NCBI GenBank assembly: GCA_029207755.1
Contig: JARCOQ010000017.1
Coordinates: 2,554,945 to 2,618,944, forward strand
DNA from: Chamaea fasciata
Lineage: Eukaryota > Chordata > Aves > Passeriformes > Sylviidae
Reading direction: 5' to 3'
DNA length: 64,000 bases
The notes beneath the pieces were generated by a model. It searched no databases and had not been told where the DNA came from. It worked only from the letters and a program-made list of their open reading frames with translations. Shown piece after piece: positions 56,737 to 64,000 of this stretch (its first letter is position 1; each line of letters opens with the position of its first letter). The position numbers were made by a program, and so were the translations under genes.

Positions 56737-56922
56737 AGATAAGGTGGTGATAATTTCACAGAGAGGGAGAGGTGCCAGCTCGGCAGTGTCACACGATGAT
56801 TGCGATGAGGCACGGTTATGCAAACTGCCGAGATGAGAAATCCTCCCTGCGCAGGTGAGAAGATAAAATAAGGCCCTTAGAGGCAGAGCAATCCAGGCCT
56901 TCTGTCGATGGCTTGGTGATAA
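56737..56922. promoter_or_regulatory. Cluster of four GATA motifs
   Basis: AGATAAG (56737-56743), TGATAA (56748-56753), AGATAA (56861-56866) and TGATAA (56917-56922) within 186 bp, all in + orientation, with a TTATGCAAAC POU-like site between them. GATA2/GATA3 work with TFAP2C in trophoblast and surface ectoderm (established knowledge), so this could be an enhancer of the locus. Inferred from motifs only. Confidence 0.35.
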
Positions 56923-57094
56923 AGGAGCAATGTCAGGCACTGAGAGCAAGAGCTGAGGCTCCTCACCGTTCACTCTTCAATCCCATCATTTCATTCCCTG
57001 CTTTTCTTTCTTCTGTAACTCAAAGATGCTTTTACTGCCCTCAGTGCTGGTCTCTAACTTGTACAAGCACATATGTCTATCTGTGAGTTTCCAT

Positions 57095-57240
57095 AAAAAC
57101 ATTAAGGAAACAGAGAAGATAAGCGACTTGCCAAAGGCCAAACAAAGCACCTGAGGCGGAGTCAGGCACAGCACCCAGTTCTCCAGGCTCGTTTGTTTAA
57201 CTGCTTTTCCTATTTTCCACCACTCTTCTGTTCCCTGTCA
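57095..57240 (+). mobile_element. Ancient MIR/L3-like SINE remnant
   Basis: The order GGAAACAGAGAAGATAAGCG, ACTTGCCAAAGGCCAAACAA, GCACCTGAGGCGGAGTCAGG, CAGCACCCAGTTCTCC and TTTAACTGCTTTTCC follows the 3' half of amniote MIR-type repeats (GAAACTGAGGCACAGAGAG ... ACTTGCCCAAGGTCACACAG ... GAACCCAG ... CTTTAACCAC). Very diverged, as expected for an element older than the bird-mammal split. Confidence 0.65.
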
Positions 57241-58222
57241 GTCCCTCTATTCTTGTTTGAGGCATGGGGGACTTTATAACCCTGTACTTCTCACAACTGT
57301 ATGAAAGCTCTACAAGAGGGAAATGCTCCTGATTGTTTCTGTTCAAAGATGGGGGCGTTTCTAGACATGTCACATCTGAAAAGTGAGTGACTTCTGGCAC
57401 CTAGTCCTCCGTTTTCTGACATGAGGGACACATGCAAGGAATATCAAATACATGGTTGAAGCCAGACTGTGCCTCTCTGAACATACCGTGGTTTTTTTCT
57501 ATGCTGAAGGCCCAAAAAGGGAATTTTCTCTGCCTATCTAGACAGGGGAGCCCCTTTCAGGTATTATCTGCTGTACAAATATTGGCCTACTTAAAGCCAG
57601 TTTCATAGAAAGTTTGAAGGCAGTCTGAGAAGGAGAACGTATCCTTTTATATGCCTTGGATAAGGTAAATGATATCAAATAAAATGAAGGATTAAAGCAT
57701 GCTCGAGCTTGAAGCAATAGATATAAAAAGGACAGGAATTATTGTTTACTTACATTTTTCAGCTGGGTGTGTGCAGTCAGTTTTGCTGAGGATTTATGTA
57801 TCACATCAGTTAACTTCCAGCCCGTGCCAACTCCCACAGGGAGCACCACACCAGCAGCTCTGCCCTGAGCTGCCCAGCAGCCGTGGGCACCTGCCCAGAC
57901 CCCTGCCCACCTGATGCCACCTTCTCTTTACACTTTTCTCCTGGTGAACACTTCTCCTTTTTCATAATTTCTTCCAGTTACTTAAGCATGGGTCACCAAT
58001 GGCTTTGTAGTTAAGATCCACCCAGAGATGTTTTTCTCTTTCTTATTTTTTTCCTCTTCCCCCCCGCCCCAGCTTTTTTGTTTTAAATTGTTGAGGTTTT
58101 GGACCTTTGTTCTCTGGTTATCTCCATGTTTCAAAGCATCATAATGCCAAGATATCTCCTAGAAATTGTGCAGAAAGTGCTGCAGCTTGCACCTTCAACA
58201 AAGAGTAAAATACACATTGCAG

Positions 58223-58283
58223 TGATTTATGTGATTTACACATCACGTTTTATAGTCGACATTGCTAACAAGCCCTGTGACAG
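58223..58283 (+). promoter_or_regulatory. Tandem PBX-HOX sites plus MEIS site
   Basis: TGATTTAT (58223-58230) and TGATTTAC (58232-58239) are both PBX-HOX type octamers, one base apart, followed by a MEIS/PREP core TGACAG at 58278-58283. The surrounding 250 bp is repeat-free AT-rich sequence. Function is inferred. Confidence 0.4.
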
Positions 58284-60386
58284 TCTGAGTAATATGGCAA
58301 CAAAATTAATGAAGTAAAAGAATTCGAAGACTCTTGAGACAAATCAATATAATTACACTTCACACAGAAAAAATTAGGAATTGTGCAAAGTTAAAGCATT
58401 ACAAGAGCCATGGAACAGAGATAGCTCCACTGTTGGAAATGCACATGTATTTACAACTGTTTAACCACAACTATGTGAGAATTTCTATAAGGAGTTTAAA
58501 CAAACAGAAAAGATTTCAGTCTATACACTCTGCTCTGAAGTGAGCTGGCCTGACAATGGAATTGTTCTCCAGCAATCAATCTAAGCCTTACAAAGCATTT
58601 CACGTTTCTAATGGCCAATGAGTAGGAATAACTCCAGCAACTCCAATTTCCCTCTGTTTCATCAATGAAACCAGTGCTTGGGTTTGGCTTTTTGTGTGTT
58701 TTGTGTTTGAAGGTTGCAAAGTTTAGGTGAGCCGCTGACGTAGCAGGGATTGCATTTAGGTTTCCGCAGAGAATTCAGACCTCAGTGCTTTGTCCTTCAG
58801 AGTCCTTTTAAATTCCTGCAGCAGCTGTGAGGCAGAGTTGGGCTGGAGGTGGGATTGAGGGTCTGGTTGGGATGTGGGCAGGGGTCCAGAGGAATTGGGA
58901 TGGAGAGTGGTGATCTCTGGGAAGTCTTGGCTAGTCTCAGTCTGGGATTGCCTGCGGGTAGCTAAAGTGTGGCAGTCTGAGTGCAGAGTGACTGATTGAT
59001 TACTAAAACTAGAGCTGAGGCTTTCTGAGACATCACAATGCGAAAAGAAATATCCAAGGACCATTTCTCCACCCTGTTTCAGCTTTGAGCCTTGAAACAA
59101 AGGTTGATTTAGAAATTATTTCTGAAGTTTTGAAAAGCAGCAGCAGCAGAACTGCATCTCCTCCCAGCTTTGCACCGTGGCTGCAGCAGGGACCAACAGC
59201 CTCAGGAGAGTTTCCTTCCAGGTTCAACAGGGAGAAGGATGGATCTCTTGGCTCCTGGAGGAGGGAAGCAGAGCTGAGCTGTGGCCAAACATGAGGTGTG
59301 TTGGGTTTTGCTGTCCCAATAACTGTGGGGAGGCTTTGCAGTGCGGGACAGCCAAGAACGGATGGAGAGGGGCCACAGGGCTGCTCCCTGATCCATAATT
59401 TTTCACTGGAGAGGTGTAACTACCCTTGATCCAGTTGGCTTTGCCTTGAATTGATCTTTCCAGAGCAACAGACCCAACTAATGGCAGCTGACAAGCCCAC
59501 GTGGGTGAACTCCTGGGGCTCATCCAGGTTTTTCTCCGAGACTTTTGCAGCTGCCTCAATCCTCCTGTCCTGTGCTCAGGGCACGTGAGGAGGCTGCAGG
59601 GAGAGCAGATGACCCTGGAGCACTCAGTGGTGGGAGCAACACATGGAAGCCCAGAAGTCAAGGCTCATTTAGAGCATTTATTTTGCTTTGTTTCACACCC
59701 AGTGCTCCTCCTCTTAACCAGATCAAACTTTACCAGGCATTACTCAACGGGCTGATCCACAGAAAAGTTCTTTCAGAATGAAAAATCTGTTTGCTGGTGG
59801 GGAAAGGGTAAGGTAGCAACTCTTGTGTACTTTGGTGAAAAAGCACTGCATAAAAGGTGACTCTCTTTATGTTTCCCTGGGTGATTCAGGCTGGCTGGGT
59901 GTGCCAGCCAGGGAAATTTGATCCACCAACTATTTACATAAACCAAAAACTGTTTGTCTAAGCACCAGGAGACAAGGGCTAAGCTGGATGAAGTGCTGTA
60001 AAGAATTCTTTTTGTAGAATGATCCCTCTTTGCCATCCAAAGAGCCAGGCGGATGCTTATACAGCACAATATAAATTTTTGAGGAGAAGTTAAAACCCTC
60101 TCCCTAACAGCATGGTCAAGCTTTGTCCTCTACCCCCTTGAGAGCCGAGGATGGAGAAAGAATGGTGGTGGAGTCCCTCCCAAAATTCTCTCTTGAAGCC
60201 TTCAAAAAACAGAGAGAACAAATACACTACAGTGCTTAAAAAGAAAAAAAAATTGTTGCAAAAATAATTTCCATTTTGTACAATGTTTACCAGAGCCACT
60301 GCAGAAATTTCATAATCACATAATTAACCATTCTGCCTGTCAAGTGAGTCTAGTTTCAGCTAATACCAACCATGTAAAGCTCTAAT

Positions 60387-60526
60387 ATGCAAATGAACTG
60401 GCAGAAAGGAGTTCAGAATTTAACATTAGGTGCTGATTTCACTACTGATAAATTGCTTTGATCCATTGAGTCATGCCTTGTTGTCCTTCCAAATGAATGC
60501 ACGCACCTTCTCCTAGAAGTGAGTCA
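60387..60526 (+). promoter_or_regulatory. Octamer with two AP-1 sites
   Basis: Perfect octamer ATGCAAAT at 60387-60394, then TGAGTCA at 60467-60473 and TGAGTCA at 60520-60526. AP-1 consensus sites 53 bp apart are uncommon by chance. Consistent with an epithelial enhancer; untested. Confidence 0.35.
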
Positions 60527-60609
60527 CCCCTGGAGATGGGGGCCAGCCTGACCTCGCCGCTGTCCATGTAATAACCCTCAAGAGGTTTAAAACCTTGGAC
60601 ATGTTTATC

Positions 60610-60845
60610 CTCATGGTATTATTGTGAGGTCAAGAGATGCTGTTCTTTCCATTTTACAGCAACGAGGCTGAGGTGTGAGCTTTTGAAATGTGTTGAAGCA
60701 GCAAAGTCTCGAAATTAGTGGGAGCTGCAACAGCCGACAGCTCATGCTCATTTCTATGGGAGATAGATGATTTCCCCAAGATAACTCAGGAAAACTGGAG
60801 CAGACAGCAGAGTTAATCCAGCTCTTTGTTCTAGGCATCAAATTT
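60610..60845 (+). mobile_element. Possible second MIR-like SINE remnant
   Basis: TTTCCATTTTACAGCAACGA followed by GGCTGAGGTGTGAG resembles the MIR core (CCCATTTTACAGATGAGGAAACTGAGG). Further on, TTTCCCCAAGATAACTCAGG and AGCAGAGTTAATCCAGCTCT resemble a second MIR-type 3' segment. Divergence is high; it may be two overlapping fragments. Confidence 0.55.
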
Positions 60846-63744
60846 TCTTGCTCTGGTGGAGTGAAATTTTCTGTTATCCCTTGTCGTTCTAGACATCTAA
60901 TGAGAATGTATTTATGGTGTGGAGTTTATGCTTTCTTCACATTTGGTGCATTTGTAGAAGCCAACGTCCCTGAAACAGGAAAAAGTAAAGCACAGCAGTC
61001 CAAACTTTCAATATTCACCTTGCATGTGAGCACCAGCTCCTGCTTGGCACTTTCCTGCCTCAGTGTCCTTGGCATGTGTGATTCTGGGTGAGTGGAACAA
61101 GGCGAAGGATGACTGTTCTGCAGTAAAGTCAGGGTTATTTTTAGCAAGGGAGGATCCACTCCTGCAAAAGCAGTGAAATGTGCACTTCGGGCCTTCTGCT
61201 GTGATTGTGATGAGGGATCTTGGGCTACAACCATGAAACAATTCATGTCTTGGTTGGTGCTTGCCCTCCAGAGGCAAAGCCAAATCTGAAAGTACAGCTT
61301 TCCTGTGAGACACTTCCACTGCCGTTAATGCTTTCTGATGTTCAAATGCATAGAGGGAATACTTTAAAGGCACAGACAGCTGACAGAGCAGAGGTCCAGA
61401 TGCAAGAGGACTGATTTGAAAGGCCTGTGTGCTCAATATAGCTGTACAAGTCTTCCCACAGGTGAGTCTGGGAAAGGATATAGCACATTTTCCCCAGGAC
61501 AGCTCCATGCATTTTCTATTCCTGATCAAGATCTATTCATTGGGCAAGTGCTGTTTAATCAAGCAGCAGGAAAAGGGTGTGTGCTGTCTTCAGTAGTACA
61601 AAGAAATCTCATTCAAAGACAGTCCCGTTCTTAAAAGGCTGGTGTTTAAATTAGACCTGCCCAGACAGGTCTGGCATGTTTAGTGTGACCCCCTTTTACT
61701 GTGGATGTTCCGGTTATAACCATCTTGCTGCTTCCAGTTAAAATAAAAACACAACTGCCGTGGAAAACGTGGAGGAAACCAAGCTCCCAACACTTGCCAG
61801 CCCCTGTTTAATGACAAACCACTGCTACTGGAAAGGAGCTACAAGCAAAAAATTTAGAAAAGTACATAGAAGAGGAAATCCAGTGGAGAAATTTAGAAGA
61901 TAGTGTGTAAATTGACAAGGACAGCAGGGGGAGAAACAGTGTCTTTTTGGTTTATTCCAGTTTTTGGGCTTCATGGGTTTTGATGCCATTTGGACCTAAA
62001 TGTGTTGAAGGCCTTTCCTCCTACAAACCAAGCAGAGTATGTCCTTCTCTAGAGCATTAACAGGAAATCCTTTTTTATAGTCAGAAAAATGGTCTTCTTG
62101 GCTTTTTTCCTCTTCTTGGTCCTTTGTCTCTACTCTTCTAATGTTACCTATCTTGATAATGAGTCTTAGAGGTCACCAAGGCTTATTTTAGTCATGTTGC
62201 CATGATATGCTACAGCTTTATAAAAAAATGACCATGTGCTGTGAGATGTGCAGCTTTTCTGGTGCAAGAGCAGATCACCCTGGCCTCTCCTCGAGCCCAT
62301 ATGTTCAGGGTTTTCCCTGCTAAGTCCCTTGGTGTGTTACAGCCTGCCTCAGACTTCAATCTGCTGGCAGAGGTGGCAGATGCTCAGCTCAGGTCTGCAG
62401 TGGGTCATGTGTGGAGAGTAAATGATCCATCTGCAAACTCCATGTGAGTTTGATGGAGAGACTCCCTGGGAGCCACTCCCGGGCCGTGCTGCTCGTGGGG
62501 ATAAGTGCAAGTCCAGCACTGCCTCGTTTCACCAGGTGTTCACTGCTCCCCTTCAGCCCTGTGGTGCTGGAGTGTCTGCAGAGAGGAGAGAGATGTTGAA
62601 GTGTGGTGGTAACCTTGAGGCAGCCTTAGGCCTCCCTTTCTCCTCGTTGGGTTGATGAAGTCTAGGGAGATGCTATGTACAAAACCCCCTTATCCCTGCT
62701 CACACAGCACAGGAGTGAAGGTGACTTTGCTTTTGCTTGATGTGAGATGGAGCAGGGCAGAAACACAGGTGTTCATCCTTAAACTGTGCTTTCTGTCCTG
62801 AGTTACTGCTGCACGAGCAGCTTAGGACACTTTCCAGGATTCGTTACAAATGACTTTAAGTCCGGACTCAAATAGACAACAAGTAGAGGATTTGTGGCAG
62901 GCAGGACAAATCATGAATGCTCCAAAATAGCAATCTCACAGGCAGGAAAGAGCAAGTGCTTCTTTATTGATCAAGAAATGAGGGAGGTTTTGCCCATTTG
63001 CTAGGGGAATGAACATTGGTGAGATAAACAGGGTGATAAGGGTTCAACCATCCCATTTTCCTATGGATTAAAAGGAAACACAACCCTGTGCATGTGAGGA
63101 ACCGCAGCGTGCGAGTGAAATCCCATGTTTATCAAAGAGGATCTGCCATCACATCTGGAGATTTTAATACAGATCCATTGCAAAGGAGAGGAGCTCAAAG
63201 ATTTCTCTTCCCTTAGTGACGTGAACCCTGTGTTGAAATCTTCCATCAAGTGTAGAAATTGCTGCCTCGTGGTTAGATTTTTCCAGATTGCCCCACTGCA
63301 GTCGCAATGTCTAATCCCCCACCTCATTGTTGGGGAAGATCTTTGTCATCATCTTTCCTTTGTGCCAATTCCTGCCAGCTTTGGGAGGCAGAAAGGAGGT
63401 GGGAGGTCTGTGAGATCCTGGAGAGCCGCAGCTCTCTGGAGCCCTGTTGCTCTCAAGAGAAAGGCCCAAAGGAGCCATTTAGGAAGAATTGCTTAGTCTG
63501 TAGTGATTTGGAGATTTACCATTGTAAATCCTTCCTTATAATCATTTTTAAAAAGCTGGGTTTGAAATAGATCAGGTCTAAGACAAGGCAGTTTCTGTGA
63601 GTATTGTAGTTTTCTTAAGATTGCATGTGGTACTTTGGTGAGCATAAAAATGTAATGTAAAAATCGCCTGCTTCTGCCCGACATTCTCAGGTAGCAAAAG
63701 CTTCTGTTGTAGACATGAAAGTACAGACAGGATCCTGTTGTGGG

Positions 63745-63775
<31 letters not shown>

Positions 63776-64000
63776 AAAATTCCATGCACAGTTGTAATTT
63801 TTCACCCAAGCTGAGTTCAGTGTAGGGGTCCCACATCATCTCTCAATCAAATCAGTCCCCTGAAGGCAGCAGCGATGCTGCTCAGAGATCAAACTGAGTC
63901 TAAGCACTGAGTTATACTTTAATAAAATCCTGGGGTTATTTACTGTGGTTTTTTAATCTCAATTTTATTTGTCCATCTTTTATATTTTGTAAAATACGTA
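60846..64000. other. Intergenic to window end
   Basis: No gene supported and no BMP7-like exon visible. A GCCTTAGGC AP-2-type palindrome lies at 62623-62631. T-run at 63748-63761. Otherwise mixed unique sequence. Confidence 0.4.

Larger units (their letters stand above)
57241..60609. other. Intergenic, with PBX-HOX and octamer/AP-1 clusters
   Basis: No gene supported. Complex AT-rich sequence at 58080-58560 contains tandem PBX-HOX sites and a MEIS site. 60380-60530 contains an octamer and two AP-1 sites. The rest is ordinary unique sequence. Confidence 0.35.

Noticed and set aside
60597..60606. p53/p63 half site GGACATGTTT
   Set aside because: A single RRRCWWGYYY match is expected about every 4 kb and no adjacent half site was found.
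61000..64000. BMP7 terminal exons near the window end
   Set aside because: Looked on both strands for the conserved TGF-beta cysteine-knot C-terminus; none of the frames shows it.

Overview
This window is vertebrate nuclear DNA, most likely from a bird and probably a songbird. Three things point there: a seven-exon gene with GT-AG introns, a CpG-rich promoter and a long AU-rich 3' UTR; CR1 LINE 3' fragments in both orientations; and a pair of about 560-bp interspersed repeats that look like passerine endogenous-retrovirus solo LTRs. The species assignment is inference from repeat content; no database search was possible.

The only protein-coding gene I can support is TFAP2C (transcription factor AP-2 gamma), complete on the + strand. 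Its seven coding exons (5376-5423, 6597-7073, 7340-7391, 8969-9191, 9813-9931, 11285-11426, 13161-13440) join in phase to a 446-residue protein. It carries the N-terminal SUMO site, a Pro/Tyr-rich activation region, and the basic plus helix-span-helix DNA-binding/dimerisation region. The 3' UTR runs to about 14955, with a canonical poly(A) signal at 14931.

Layout: 1-5375 is the 5' flank. It is GC-rich in blocks and contains a CR1 fragment and three minisatellites; the largest is a 59-60-bp unit repeated about eight times at 4436-4925, directly upstream of the promoter. Next come a promoter-proximal polypurine tract and a palindromic TAATCC site. 5376-14955 is TFAP2C. From 14956 to the end (about 49 kb) I find no protein-coding gene. 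In chicken and human the next gene downstream is BMP7, and no BMP7 exon is visible here. This interval is therefore best read as the TFAP2C-proximal part of the TFAP2C-BMP7 regulatory desert. It holds scattered AT-rich, complex stretches that look like candidate enhancers, with clustered TEAD, GATA, PBX-HOX, octamer/AP-1 and RFX motifs. It also holds CR1 pieces, two ancient MIR-like SINE remnants, the inverted LTR pair, an 80-bp tandem duplication and simple repeats.

I did not find a previously undescribed multi-gene system. The items most worth checking are the VNTR abutting the TFAP2C promoter, the inverted TEAD pair around an ATTA core at 34714, the tandem PBX-HOX sites with a MEIS site at 58223, the GATA cluster beside a MIR-like element at 56737-57240, and the paired Pumilio sites in the 3' UTR.
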